64,000 nt of DNA from Halobacteria archaeon HArc-gm2 (lineage in GTDB: Archaea; Halobacteriota; Halobacteria; Halobacteriales; Haloarculaceae). Shown here piece after piece: positions 17,347 to 29,056 of this stretch. The DNA lies in NCBI GenBank assembly GCA_025517465.1, contig JAOPKE010000005.1, forward strand, positions 248,001 through 312,000, read 5' to 3'. The stretch's first letter is position 1; each line of letters opens with the position of its first letter. The notes under the pieces are model-generated. The model searched no databases, was not told the origin of the DNA, and was given only the letters and a program-made list of their open reading frames with translations. The translations under genes and the position numbers were made by a program.

Positions 17347-18099
17347 ATGTTCAGTCTCCCCGCGGTGCGGGGTGTCATCGACCGCCGCATCCTCGTCAAC
17401 TTCCGCATGGACCCGGTGGAACTCCAGGCGGCGTTGCCCGAACCGTTCCGCCCGATGACGGTCGGCGGGTACGGCGTCGGCGGCATCTGCCTGATCCGGC
17501 TGACGGACGTCCGGCCGCGCGGGTTTCCGGCGTACGTCGGGACGAAGTCCGAGAACGCCGCCCACCGAATCGCAGTCGAGTGGGACGACGAGGACGGGGA
17601 GGCGAAGACGGGCGTCTACGTCCCCCGGCGGGACACCTCCTCGACGCTGACGACGCTCTTCGGCGGGCGCGTGTTCAGCAGCGAACACCACCGCGCGACC
17701 TTCACCGTTGACGAGCGCGACGACCGCTACGAGGTGACGATGGAGAGCGACGACGGGGCGGCCCGCGTCCACGTCGCCGGGTCAGTGACCGACGCACTCC
17801 CTGGAGACTCGGTGTTCGCCTCCGTCGACGAGGCCTCCGAGTTCTTCCGGCGCGGGTCGCTGGGCTATTCCCCGAGCGGTTCGGGCGACGAGTACGACGG
17901 CATCGAACTGGCGACCTTCGAGTGGGAGGTGACGCCGATGGCCGTCGAACGCGTCGCGTCGAGTTACTTCGAGGACGACAGCCGGTTCTCCGGCGTCGAG
18001 TTCGACTGCGCGTTGCTCATGCGCGACATCGACCACGAGTGGCGACAGCGAGACCCTATCTGCTGGCCGGAACCGGACGGCGTCGAGGCCGCCGACTAG
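17347..18099 (+). CDS. DUF2071 (YqjF-like) protein
   Basis: 250 residues, beta-rich. It starts with RRILVNFRMDPVELQAALPEPFRPM, the characteristic N-terminus of DUF2071/YqjF proteins, which have an acetoacetate-decarboxylase-like fold. It continues with GYGVGGICLIRLTDVRPRGFPA. The biochemical role is unknown in the family. A TATA-like CACGTTAAG at 17314-17322 lies about 28 nt upstream, supporting a leaderless ATG. It converges on the DUF6149-like gene. Confidence 0.8.
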   Translation: MFSLPAVRGVIDRRILVNFRMDPVELQAALPEPFRPMTVGGYGVGGICLIRLTDVRPRGFPAYVGTKSENAAHRIAVEWDDEDGEAKTGVYVPRRDTSSTLTTLFGGRVFSSEHHRATFTVDERDDRYEVTMESDDGAARVHVAGSVTDALPGDSVFASVDEASEFFRRGSLGYSPSGSGDEYDGIELATFEWEVTPMAVERVASSYFEDDSRFSGVEFDCALLMRDIDHEWRQRDPICWPEPDGVEAAD

Positions 18100-18169
18100 G
18101 AGAACGGCGGTTCACGGAACGGCGGGGGATCAGGGGAGCGAGGACAGGAGAAACGGCGAAGGAAGAAAC

Positions 18170-18754
18170 TCAGTCGTCGTCGCGGACGCCGGGCGCGTCG
18201 CTCGGGTCGACGTCGTCTGGTTCCTGACCGCCGCCCACGACGAGTTCGCCGTCGCCAGTCTCCACGTACACGTCGTCGGCGAAGCCGCCCTCGGCGTAGG
18301 GGTGTTCGGGTTCGTCGAGTTTCTCCGGCGTCGAGGGAGCCTCGGCGATGCCCTCCGTAGGGCGGAACTCGCCCATCGGCGCGTCGATGGTGATGCCGTG
18401 GGCCTCGAAGAAGTCGGCGTAGCGGCGGTAGTGGACGTCGAGTTCGTCGACGGGGAACTCCATCATCTCCGTCCAGCCGTGGTTGTAGAAGTCGAAGTTC
18501 GCCAGTACGTGCGTAATCTCGCGGGCCTGGGCCTCCTCGAAGCCCGCCTGGAGCGCAGTGACGTAGACGTCCATCGTCACCTCGAAGAACGCGTCGAGGT
18601 GTTCGCGGCGTTCCTCGGTGCGCCCCTCCTCGGCCCGGTCCAGGAACACGCGGGTGTGCAGGTCCACCAGCCAGTCGCTCACTTTCTCGCCGACGACCGG
18701 CATAGTCAGCGCCTGTTTCGACGCCCAGTGACGGACGTTCTGGCGGAGTTTCAT
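18170..18754 (-). CDS. Conserved haloarchaeal helical protein (DUF6149-like, 194 aa)
   Basis: Begins MKLRQNVRHWASKQALTMPVVGEKVSDWLVDLHTRVFLD. A mostly helical domain to about residue 130 contains VLANFDFYNHGWTEMMEFP. An acidic, probably disordered tail ending in VRDDD follows. I associate the N-terminal pattern with DUF6149, from memory. The start at 18754 is chosen over an in-frame ATG at 18853 because family similarity begins at MKLRQN. The function is unknown. Confidence 0.75.
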   Translation of the reverse strand: MKLRQNVRHWASKQALTMPVVGEKVSDWLVDLHTRVFLDRAEEGRTEERREHLDAFFEVTMDVYVTALQAGFEEAQAREITHVLANFDFYNHGWTEMMEFPVDELDVHYRRYADFFEAHGITIDAPMGEFRPTEGIAEAPSTPEKLDEPEHPYAEGGFADDVYVETGDGELVVGGGQEPDDVDPSDAPGVRDDD

Positions 18755-18879
18755 CGGCGGGTATTCGCCCGCGACGTCCTTCAACCTCCCGATACCCGTC
18801 GACAGCCGACCGTGGCGCTGCCTCGCAAATTCGACGGAGATAGCAATCCACATTAAGCCCGGTATCTAATCGTCCGGTC

Positions 18880-20142
18880 ATGAGCACGTCGCACGTGATA
18901 ATCGGTGATGGCATTGCGGGGTCGTCCGCGGCCGAAACGATCCGGGAAGCGGACCCGGACGCCGACGTCACGGTCATCACTGACGAGGGTGAAACTCTCT
19001 ACAATCGTATTCTCATCAAGGAGTTCGCCAAGGGCAAATTGCCGGAAGCGCCGATCTCCATCCACGAACCGGACTGGTACGACGAGCGAGACATCGGCCT
19101 CGAACTCAACACGCACGTCACCGACGTCGACACCGACGCACACGAGATACGCACCCACAGCGGCGACGTCTACGAGTACGACAAACTGCTGATCGCAACC
19201 GGCGGCACGCCCGCCCAGTTGCCCGTCGACAACTCCGACGCCGACGGCCTCCACCACTTCTGGACGTTCCAGGACGCACGGGCCATCCGCGAGCACGCCG
19301 AGGAGGCCGACAAGGGGATCATCGTCGGCGCCGGCCTGCTGGGAATCGACCTGGCGGCCATCTGCGGCGCCCAGGAAATCGAGGCGAACTTCCTGATGCG
19401 CGGCAACCGCTGGTGGCGCTACGCGCTCTCGCTCGACGGCGCCGAAATCCTCCACGACGCCATGCGCGAGAAGGGCGTCACGCCCCAGTTCGACTCCGGC
19501 GTCGACCACTTCGAGACGGACGACGACGGCCAGATCGTCGCTGCGGTCGACCCCAACGGCGAGCGCTACGACGGTGACTTCGCCGGCGTCGCTATCGGCC
19601 TGCACTTCAACACGGAGTTCCTGCGCGGTAGCGGCATCGAAACCGACAACGGCGTGGTCGTCGACGAGTACATGCGGACCAACGACGAGGACGTCTACGC
19701 CGCCGGCGACATCACGCAGTTCTGGGACACCATCCTCGACGAGCGCGCCCAGAACGGCGCCTGGGGCTCGGCCAAGGAGCAAGGTTCCATCGCCGGCACC
19801 AACATGGTCGCCGACGTCGACGACGACACCGAGGAGGAGGCGTTCCGCTGGGTATCCACCTACTCCATCACGCACTTCGACTTCCCGTTCCTCTCCTTTG
19901 GCCACCCGACGCTCGGCGACGAGGAGGCCGAGGCGAAGTACGGCGAGCGCGAGTGGCGTCGCCTCACTTTCAAGGACGGCAAACTCATCGGCGGCGTGCT
20001 CATCGGCGACCTCTCCCAGCAGTCCAAGTTCAAGAAACTCATCCGCGAGGAGCACCAGGTCGCCGACAAGAAGGACTTGCTCACCGAGCAGGACGTCGAC
20101 ATGGACAAACTCCTCGAAGACGTTCCCGCGACGGCCGAGTAG
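18880..20142 (+). CDS. Pyridine nucleotide-disulfide family FAD/NAD(P) oxidoreductase
   Basis: 420 residues. The FAD motif VIIGDGIAGSSAAETIREADPDADVTVI has GDG in place of the common GGG. The domain edge LLIATGGTPAQLP, the NAD(P) motif GIIVGAGLLGIDLAA and the second FAD motif DVYAAGDITQF follow. There is no CxxxxC redox pair, so this is a ferredoxin/rubredoxin reductase-like or nitrite-reductase NirB-like module rather than a disulfide reductase. Partner and substrate are unknown. A TATA-like ACATTAAG (18851-18858) lies just over 20 nt before the ATG. Confidence 0.88.
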   Translation: MSTSHVIIGDGIAGSSAAETIREADPDADVTVITDEGETLYNRILIKEFAKGKLPEAPISIHEPDWYDERDIGLELNTHVTDVDTDAHEIRTHSGDVYEYDKLLIATGGTPAQLPVDNSDADGLHHFWTFQDARAIREHAEEADKGIIVGAGLLGIDLAAICGAQEIEANFLMRGNRWWRYALSLDGAEILHDAMREKGVTPQFDSGVDHFETDDDGQIVAAVDPNGERYDGDFAGVAIGLHFNTEFLRGSGIETDNGVVVDEYMRTNDEDVYAAGDITQFWDTILDERAQNGAWGSAKEQGSIAGTNMVADVDDDTEEEAFRWVSTYSITHFDFPFLSFGHPTLGDEEAEAKYGEREWRRLTFKDGKLIGGVLIGDLSQQSKFKKLIREEHQVADKKDLLTEQDVDMDKLLEDVPATAE

Positions 20143-20194
20143 GACGGACGACCCTCGGGAGTTTTTGTCGTTGAGTACGAACGCTTCTCCGTGA

Positions 20195-20401
20195 TCAGAA
20201 CTGCGTGGGTCCGACTCAGAACGTGGGTGGCGCGGCGATCAGGACGGCGAGGACTCCAGATCCGACCCGAGCGCATTCTCACTGCTCGACGCGTCGGTCA
20301 ACTACTCACACGGCCAGAGCGACGGCCAGGCGGTTCGTGAACTCCAGCGGGCGAACGAACACGCGAACGAACTCGAGGACGCACAGCGGAACCAGCGGTA
20401 G
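20195..20401 (+). pseudogene. Possible decayed gene fragment (68 codons, no start)
   Basis: A frame open from a TGA at 20192 to a TAG at 20399 has protein-like codon use. Its C-terminus reads AVRELQRANEHANELEDAQRNQR, a plausible amphipathic helix. There is no ATG, GTG or TTG in frame. It may be the tail of a truncated gene. It could also be chance, since it is short. Confidence 0.3.
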
Positions 20402-20403
20402 CG

Positions 20404-20420
20404 GACCGACGGTCTTTTTT
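20404..20420 (+). promoter_or_regulatory. T-run: promoter box or terminator
   Basis: GACC-GAC-GGTC followed by six T. The T-run is centred about 27 nt before the ATG at 20444, the spacing of a leaderless promoter. The stem plus T-run also looks like a terminator for the upstream gene. Both roles are possible. Confidence 0.4.
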
Positions 20421-20443
20421 CCGGTGACGGCGCAGTTCCGCGT

Positions 20444-20857
20444 ATGAACGGCGGCAGTGGCGACATGACACTCGCGTTCGAGCTGGCGGCGCTGAAGGAA
20501 CTGGCCCACCCCGACGAGGTGTTCACCGACGCCCGCCAGTGGTCCGAGTACGTGGGCGTCGTCTCCGAGCAGCCGACCTACGTCGTGACGAACTTCTGCC
20601 GGAAACACCGCATCCGCCAGGACTTCTTCTCCGGCCCGCGGAGCCGCGAGGAGAGCCTCGCCAACGTGATGGCCCAGTTCGACACCGACCGCCACGTCCT
20701 CGTCGGCACCGAGGACGCCGACGCCGACCTCGCCGAGGAGGCCGGCTGGGAGTACCTCGCCGTCGAGGACGCCGCCGAGGCGGCCGACTGGCAACTGGGC
20801 GAGTCCGAGTCGCCCGACGCGCTGCCCGAGGAAGAGCAGCGCGACGACTGGCCCTGA
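20444..20857 (+). CDS. Conserved haloarchaeal protein (137 aa)
   Basis: Begins MNGGSGDMTLAFELAALKELAHPDEVFTDARQWSEYVGVVSEQPTY. An HRIRQDFFSGPRSREESLANVMAQFDTDRHVLVG segment follows, and it ends in an acidic tail. The pattern looks like a haloarchaea-restricted family (possibly DUF7124, from memory). An alpha/beta fold resembling a HAD- or Rossmann-like half is possible but not demonstrable. It lies just upstream of a membrane protein gene on the same strand, with a separate promoter between them. Confidence 0.75.
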   Translation: MNGGSGDMTLAFELAALKELAHPDEVFTDARQWSEYVGVVSEQPTYVVTNFCRKHRIRQDFFSGPRSREESLANVMAQFDTDRHVLVGTEDADADLAEEAGWEYLAVEDAAEAADWQLGESESPDALPEEEQRDDWP

Positions 20858-20907
20858 CCTGGCGACGAACCCACAATTTTATTGTAACTTCCTGCGCCCC
20901 AGTAGAC

Positions 20908-21738
20908 ATGTCCGTGGACGTCGGGGAGAGCTTCCGGAACGGGTTGCGGGGGACGTTCAGCGCGCGCGGCATCGTCGTCGGCCTGCTGTTGCTCGCCGTG
21001 GCGCTCGCGAACTTGATCGTCGGCCAGTCCATCGACCGTCACGTCCAGGAGTGGATATTCAGTGCGATCATGGGCGATGGGCCCCAGCAGCAGGAAGCGC
21101 TGGCACAGGCGGGGGCGAACCTGCCCTTCGCACTCGACGTGTCGATTCCGGTCATTCTGGCGCTGGCGTTCGCGCTCCTCCTGGTGGGCGAACTCGTCCG
21201 TCTCATCGGCATCCGGCTGTTCGCGAGCGACGCCGCCGAGGCGCTTCCGCTCGACGACGTTTCGGAGGACTTCGGCCCCGCGGCGCTGAAGGCTCTAGTG
21301 CTCGGCGGCCTGGTGATGGGGTTCGTCGTCCTCATCTCACAGATCCCGTTCATCGGTCCGATAATCGGGTGGATTCCAGTTCTGGTGTTCGTCTACCTGC
21401 GACAGGTGATCGCGCTCGAAGACGAGGGGTGGGTCGACACGCTGAGCAGGAGTTTCGAGCTGTTCACCGAGGATCCGTTTCCGATCGCCGGCATCCTGTT
21501 CGCGCTCGGTTTCGGCGCACTGATCGTCGCCTGGGGTATTCCGACTGCACTCACCGTTTTCGTCCTCGACGGGGGCATGGCAGCCACGACGACCGGGTCG
21601 ACCCTGGGCAGTCCGCGGTCCCTCGTTCCGCTCCTCCGCGTCGCACTCTCCACTATCTTCCAGGTGCTCGGCATCGCCGTCGTGACCGACGCCTTCGAGC
21701 AAGTCCGTGCTGCGGTCGAAGCGGAAGAACAGTTCTGA
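20908..21738 (+). CDS. Multi-pass membrane protein (DUF7847-like, 276 aa)
   Basis: Starts MSVDVGESFRNGLRGTFSARG, an amphipathic N-terminal helix. About five or six membrane segments follow, including VVGLLLLAVALANLIVG, IPVILALAFALLLVGELV, LVLGGLVMGFVVLI and FPIAGILFALGFGALIVAW. The pattern resembles archaeal DUF7847 or glycerophosphoryl-diesterase-membrane-domain-like proteins. A TATA-like AATTTTATTG near 20877 fits a leaderless ATG. It is the first of three adjacent membrane protein genes. Confidence 0.75.
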   Translation: MSVDVGESFRNGLRGTFSARGIVVGLLLLAVALANLIVGQSIDRHVQEWIFSAIMGDGPQQQEALAQAGANLPFALDVSIPVILALAFALLLVGELVRLIGIRLFASDAAEALPLDDVSEDFGPAALKALVLGGLVMGFVVLISQIPFIGPIIGWIPVLVFVYLRQVIALEDEGWVDTLSRSFELFTEDPFPIAGILFALGFGALIVAWGIPTALTVFVLDGGMAATTTGSTLGSPRSLVPLLRVALSTIFQVLGIAVVTDAFEQVRAAVEAEEQF

Positions 21739-21865
21739 GGCGGCTGGCCGATCGATTTCGGGCCGTCCGGAGCGATATTCCGACCTGAACACCAGCACTC
21801 CTTCGTCCCTAAATTCCGGAACCTGTCCGTCAACGATTAAGTGCCAGTGACGGAAGTTTCGGCAT

Positions 21866-22486
21866 ATGGGCATCTCTCACAGGGTACGTTCGTTCGATCC
21901 CGGCCGTCGGTTCGCACAGGCGCAGTTCCGTCGCTGGTTCGGTCGCTACTTCCTGGCCGCGCTACTGGTCTTCGCGCTCGGCGGCGTCCTCGGCGCAGTC
22001 GCGATGGCCGTGACGGATCTGAGTGGCCTCCAAGACGTCGCCGAAGGACTGGAACCGATGTTCCCGGACCAGATTACCTTCGGGTTCGTCGCGGTGAACA
22101 ACCTCCGGGTGCTCGCCATCCTGACGCTCGGGTTCGTCTCGTTCGGTACTCTCTCCGGAGCCGTCCTGCTGTTCAACGGGTTCATCATCGGTCTCGTCGT
22201 CGCCGGGGCCGCCGCCGACGGCGCGCTGCTCGAAGCCGTCGCTCTCATTCTCCCCCACGGCTGGCTCGAACTTGGCGCCTTCTTCCTCGTCGCCGGCACG
22301 ACCTTCCGCGTGACGCATCGACTGGTGAACTACCTCCGGGGAATCGACGACGGCGCGATCACGAGGCAGGAACTATTCGAAATCGCCGTTCTCTTCCTGG
22401 TCGCCGCGGTCGCCATCGTCGTCGCCGCGTGGATAGAAGTCTCTCTCACCGAACCGATCGCAGAGGCCGTACTGGGACCGCTCTAG
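21866..22486 (+). CDS. SpoIIM/DUF95 family membrane protein
   Basis: 206 residues with five hydrophobic segments. The family core NNLRVLAILTLGFVSFGTLSGAVLLFNGFIIG is followed by LPHGWLELGAFFLVAG, which matches stage II sporulation protein M-like (COG1300) proteins. In archaea these are of unknown role and sometimes sit with RDD or Yip1-type membrane proteins. A TATA-like CGATTAAG near 21835 fits a leaderless start. Its TAG stop lies in the palindrome CTAG shared with the convergent Yip1 gene. Confidence 0.85.
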   Translation: MGISHRVRSFDPGRRFAQAQFRRWFGRYFLAALLVFALGGVLGAVAMAVTDLSGLQDVAEGLEPMFPDQITFGFVAVNNLRVLAILTLGFVSFGTLSGAVLLFNGFIIGLVVAGAAADGALLEAVALILPHGWLELGAFFLVAGTTFRVTHRLVNYLRGIDDGAITRQELFEIAVLFLVAAVAIVVAAWIEVSLTEPIAEAVLGPL

Positions 22487-23136
22487 ACGCCTCCCTGGGA
22501 TGCGGCGTTGATGAAGAAGCTACCGACGGCGATGAGAATACCGAAGAGGACGGGAATAGCCACGGCGATGATAGCCTGGTTTCGAGTGACGTTTCTCGCC
22601 CGCTGGACAGCGGGAATCCAGATGTACGCGCTCCAGAGGGTGAAGAGGACGCTGAGACCGATACTGAGCTGATTGAGTGGGTGGTTACTGATACGCGTGG
22701 AGTAGGCCGTGAATCCCGACGGATCCGCTGGCGGCTGGGCGGCCTGGGTCACGTAAATCGTTATCGCGACCGAGATGACTCCGTAGATGATCCGGGGCGT
22801 GTATCCCCAGCCTGTGAGCGCGAACGTGTCCCGGAACTCACCCTCGCCGTCGAAGAAGTACGTGATAACCTGGAAGGCGAGCGCGTACAGCAGCCAGCCG
22901 ATGAAGGGGCCCGCGAAGGAGAACGCGGCGACGAAGAGCACCACGATGAAGATGAATATCTGGAGGTCCGACGGGACTGCCTCGGTGAAGGCGAGAAATA
23001 TCCCGGCGATGCCGAGCGTACTGATTAGCGCCGTGACGAGTACGATGATTGCGGGTTCTTTGAGTGACGGGCCGTCCGCGCGGCCGTCGAAGAACCGGCC
23101 GGGATTCGTCAGGAGGGTTCCGACGTTTTCGAACAT
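22483..23136 (-). CDS. Yip1-domain membrane protein
   Basis: 217 residues starting MFENVGTLLTNPGRFFDGRADGPSLKEPAIIVL, the typical archaeal Yip1 start (short amphipathic lead, then TM1). It has about five membrane segments. FAGPFIGWLLYALAFQVITYFFDGEGEFRDTFALTGWGYTPRIIYGVIS carries the Yip1 signature region. The role is unknown in archaea; related proteins act in membrane trafficking in eukaryotes. Its stop and that of the SpoIIM gene share CTAG. Confidence 0.85.
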   Translation of the reverse strand: MFENVGTLLTNPGRFFDGRADGPSLKEPAIIVLVTALISTLGIAGIFLAFTEAVPSDLQIFIFIVVLFVAAFSFAGPFIGWLLYALAFQVITYFFDGEGEFRDTFALTGWGYTPRIIYGVISVAITIYVTQAAQPPADPSGFTAYSTRISNHPLNQLSIGLSVLFTLWSAYIWIPAVQRARNVTRNQAIIAVAIPVLFGILIAVGSFFINAASQGGV

Positions 23137-23245
23137 AGGTTTCCAGTCGCAATTCCAACTGTGAATTGTAAGAAGCTTACTACGAGATTCCGAGTTCGAA
23201 GTCGAAGTCGCGCCTTTTAACCCCGCGAACGCGCAATCTCGACCA

Positions 23246-23776
23246 ATGAGTGACTCGGAGGCACCGGGCGGTGGCAAGGTGCTGGAACTGCCCTGCGGGG
23301 CGCGAAAGCCGGTCCGGGACCTGGACATGGGGCTGCGGGAGTTCGACTGCGAGTGCGGCGAGACCCACGCCGTCGTGATGGACATGCATCCCCTCTCGCG
23401 GTGGGTACCGGAGTTCCTGGTGGAGGTGCTCCAGGAGACGGTCGAACCCGCCGACGAGTTCGAGGAGTTCACCACCGCGCACGCGATGGGGAGCGTGATG
23501 GAGGAGTTCCCCGAGCGAGTCGTCGCCGCAGACGTCGCCGAGGACGGGACCGTCGGTTACGCACTGGTGTGGGCGACGCAGTTCGACTCGCGCCGGTTGC
23601 ACGAAATCGTCGTCGAGTTGCTGGTCGAACTGATGGAGCACGCCATCAGCCACGCCGAGGACGAGGCGGTGATGGACGAGTTCGAGGCTCACATGCTGGA
23701 GTTCGACGTCGACGCGTTCGTCGAGCAGTACCGCGCCGAGCGGAACCTGGAGACCGAACACGACACGGCTATCTGA
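23246..23776 (+). CDS. Conserved haloarchaeal protein (DUF5815-like, 176 aa)
   Basis: Contains DLDMGLREFDCECGETHAVVMDMHPLSRWVPEFLVEVL. Its CxC plus nearby His (CECGETH) could bind zinc. A helical, very acidic remainder follows. I associate this pattern with DUF5815, from memory. A TATA-like CTTTTAA at 23214-23220 is 26-32 nt before the ATG, so the mRNA is probably leaderless. The function is unknown. Confidence 0.78.
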   Translation: MSDSEAPGGGKVLELPCGARKPVRDLDMGLREFDCECGETHAVVMDMHPLSRWVPEFLVEVLQETVEPADEFEEFTTAHAMGSVMEEFPERVVAADVAEDGTVGYALVWATQFDSRRLHEIVVELLVELMEHAISHAEDEAVMDEFEAHMLEFDVDAFVEQYRAERNLETEHDTAI

Positions 23777-23822
23777 GGAGGCCGCCGCGGACTGGGGGCG
23801 GACGGGACGCAGAGCTTCTGAG

Positions 23823-24431
23823 CTATACCGACGTGGCCGAGCCCAGCAGCGATTCCAGTTCCTCGTCGTCGAGGTCGTGACCGCCAGCGACGCCGTTCAG
23901 TTTCGCCGCCGCTGGCGATTCGCGGATCGCCTCCTCGTCGTACCCGGCGTCCTCGAATCGTTCGAGGAGCGAGTCGCGCGATTTGAGGTTGTACTTCTGG
24001 TGGTAGCGCTCAGAGAGGGTGAACCGGTCCAGACGTTCGATCCGGGTCTCGACGGAGTCGGCGTCGAATCGTGCGGTTTCGAGGAACGACCCGATGGACT
24101 CCCGTTGGCCCTCCGAGGCGTGGAACACGACGTTCTGGTACTGGCGTTTGCCCGTCTGGCGTCGCGGGTCGTGGTTCTCGAAGGCGACGGCGAGCAGGTC
24201 CGTGAACGTGACCCGGGCCGGGTCGTAGTCCACCTGGAACGCCTCCGTGTGGTCGCCGAGGTCGCGATACGTGGGGTCGCGTTTCGTCCCGCCGGCGTAG
24301 CCCACGCGCGTTCGGACGACCCCGTCCAGCGCACCGAACCGGGCGTCCGGTCCCCAGAAGCAGCCGAGTGCGAACGTCGCCGTCGCCGTTTCGCCGTCGC
24401 CGGGAGCGTTCGCGTCGTATTCGCGGATCAC
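23823..24431 (-). CDS. msrA: Peptide methionine sulfoxide reductase MsrA
   Basis: 202 residues. It reduces methionine-S-sulfoxide in proteins. The catalytic motif ALGCFWGPDARFGALDGV begins about residue 22 and is followed by GYAGGTKRDPTYRDLGDHTEAFQVDYDP. The pattern QYQNVVFH matches the family. Resolving Cys residues at the C-terminus are absent, so recycling probably relies on an external reductant. The GTG at 24431 gives a family-like N-terminus; the frame stays open to an ATG at 24533, but that extension overlaps the promoter of the divergent small HTH gene. Confidence 0.92.
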   Translation of the reverse strand: MIREYDANAPGDGETATATFALGCFWGPDARFGALDGVVRTRVGYAGGTKRDPTYRDLGDHTEAFQVDYDPARVTFTDLLAVAFENHDPRRQTGKRQYQNVVFHASEGQRESIGSFLETARFDADSVETRIERLDRFTLSERYHQKYNLKSRDSLLERFEDAGYDEEAIRESPAAAKLNGVAGGHDLDDEELESLLGSATSV

Positions 24432-24514
24432 GGTCCCACTTGGGGAGCCAGGTGGAAAGGCTTCCCGGAGAAAAATCGACGGATGGCGATACGTCTGACG
24501 CTCGTCTGACGGCG

Positions 24515-24522
24515 TTATATAT
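24515..24522 (+). promoter_or_regulatory. TATA box of the 24547 gene
   Basis: TTATATAT centred about 28 nt before the ATG at 24547, the spacing expected for a leaderless haloarchaeal mRNA. Confidence 0.65.
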
Positions 24523-24546
24523 CGGTGCGTCACGTTCCGTTGACAT

Positions 24547-24777
24547 ATGTCGCTCCGTCACAGGGAGTTCGAACGCATCCGGTCGGTCGTGGGGGGTGCC
24601 GGCGCGGACGAACCACTGACGGCCCGCGAGATTCTCGGGATCCTCGAGGACCAAGGTGAGGAGTTCGACAGCGCCCACGAGGTGGCGACGATACTGGGCC
24701 GCCGTGCCGAGACGGGAGAAGTCGAGATAATCCGCGACCGCCCGTACCGGTACCAGTTCGACGACGAGGGCGCCTGA
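24547..24777 (+). CDS. Small winged-helix-like protein (76 aa)
   Basis: Begins MSLRHREFERIRSVVGG. LTAREILGILEDQGEEFDSAHEVATILGRRAETGEVEII looks like a helix-turn-helix plus wing of a short DNA-binding protein, ending in an acidic tail. There is no second domain. It could be a transcription regulator or an accessory nucleic-acid-binding protein. A strong TATA box lies 28 nt upstream. It diverges from msrA. Confidence 0.7.
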   Translation: MSLRHREFERIRSVVGGAGADEPLTAREILGILEDQGEEFDSAHEVATILGRRAETGEVEIIRDRPYRYQFDDEGA

Positions 24778-24874
24778 ACGGCCGGTTCCTCGACCGGCCC
24801 GAGTTTCCCGGGCCGACGAGTCCGGGCCGAAACACCTAAAAAGGCGTTAATCCCACGTTGGCGCGGGTGGAAAG

Positions 24875-25498
24875 ATGGTATTCGGACTCATCGGTTTGAT
24901 ATTCAACGTGGTAACGTTTCCGGGGATGTTGATCAACGGCCTCGTCCAGGACAGGTTCGACGGGACGTACGGCGTCCCCGAAGCCCGGGTGGCCTTCGAC
25001 GACGACCTCGACGTGGACGACGCGGATCTCGACGAGGAGGCGCTCGCCGACGTGGCGCGCGTGCTCGACGACGGGGAATCCGCCGGCGAAGGGGAGACGG
25101 CGGAGTGGATCGTCAACTACGAGGGCGTCGAACGGTTCCCCGACCTGTTCAAGGTCGTCATCTACCCGTTCGTGCTGACCAGCCTCCTGGCGGGGGCCGT
25201 CTTCGCCGTCACGGGCGGTCTCATCGAGTTCGGGCTGTTGAGCCAGGACGGAAATCTCTGGCTCATCCCGTTCTGGATCGGATTCGCGACGGCGGCCCAC
25301 GCGTTCCCGAATCAGGACCCGACCGACGCGCTCTGGCGGCGGTCCAGCCAGACGTCGAGTCCGCTCAAGTTCCTGGGCTATCCGGTGGTCGGCGTCTCGA
25401 AACTGATCAACGCACTTGAGTTCCTGTGGCTCGATGCCGTATACGCGCTCGTGCTCTGGGCGGCTATCGGCACTGTCATGGGCCTGTCGCTTATCTGA
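24875..25498 (+). CDS. Conserved membrane protein (207 aa)
   Basis: An N-terminal hydrophobic helix (FGLIGLIFNVVTFPGMLINGL) is followed by an acidic cytosolic loop rich in Asp and Glu (about 40-75). Three further hydrophobic segments follow, with GFATAAHAFPNQDPTDALW between them. The His in AHAFPN recalls membrane metalloprotease-like helices, but no HExxH is present, so a protease role is not supported. The family is haloarchaeal and of unknown role. Confidence 0.72.
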   Translation: MVFGLIGLIFNVVTFPGMLINGLVQDRFDGTYGVPEARVAFDDDLDVDDADLDEEALADVARVLDDGESAGEGETAEWIVNYEGVERFPDLFKVVIYPFVLTSLLAGAVFAVTGGLIEFGLLSQDGNLWLIPFWIGFATAAHAFPNQDPTDALWRRSSQTSSPLKFLGYPVVGVSKLINALEFLWLDAVYALVLWAAIGTVMGLSLI

Positions 25499-25584
25499 CG
25501 ACGTGGACGCGGTCACGAACAGTGGCACGCACCCACATTACGATCTTCGAAATTTCCCTTCGGGGTTCGTAACCTTTCGCCGGG

Positions 25585-25591
25585 CTTATTA
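25585..25591 (+). promoter_or_regulatory. carB TATA box
   Basis: CTTATTA lies 27 nt before the ATG at 25615 but only 6 nt before the in-frame ATG at 25594. This favours the downstream ATG on a leaderless transcript. Confidence 0.55.
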
Positions 25592-25614
25592 CGATGAGCG
25601 AACTCCCTCCGGTA

Positions 25615-28860
<3,246 letters not shown>

Positions 28861-29017
28861 GGACACGAGCGGGCGGCTGGTTTACCCGTCTCGCCGTCCA
28901 CTTTTCTCGGCGCGGACGTTCCGTTTGGAGAAGCGATTGTTCTCGCGAGCACGACGAGTGTTTAGCATCTCGTTACATACTGCACGTGACTTAACGTTGA
29001 TTTTTCGATCGTTACTG
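28861..29017. other. carB / metalloprotease spacer
   Basis: No ORF or strong hairpin is seen in the first part; it becomes AT-rich toward the promoter of the metalloprotease gene. Confidence 0.4.
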
Positions 29018-29032
29018 TGTAAATAGTTTACA
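29018..29032 (+). promoter_or_regulatory. Promoter-embedded palindrome upstream of the metalloprotease
   Basis: A perfect inverted repeat, TGTAAA-TAG-TTTACA. Its AAATAG centre lies about 33 nt before the ATG at 29057 and overlaps the likely TATA box. A dimeric regulator bound here would compete with TBP. Confidence 0.5.
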
Positions 29033-29056
29033 ACTGACGTGTCGAACGGCCGGTGT

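Noticed and set aside
20444-20857. Toxin-antitoxin or defence role for the small genes at 20.4-24.8 kb
   Set aside because: None shows a nuclease, toxin or antitoxin motif, and the genes are not paired as such systems are.
24010-24678. Alternative minus-strand frame in msrA
   Set aside because: The msrA frame has the GCFWG motif and the correct family length; this frame is a shifted shadow.
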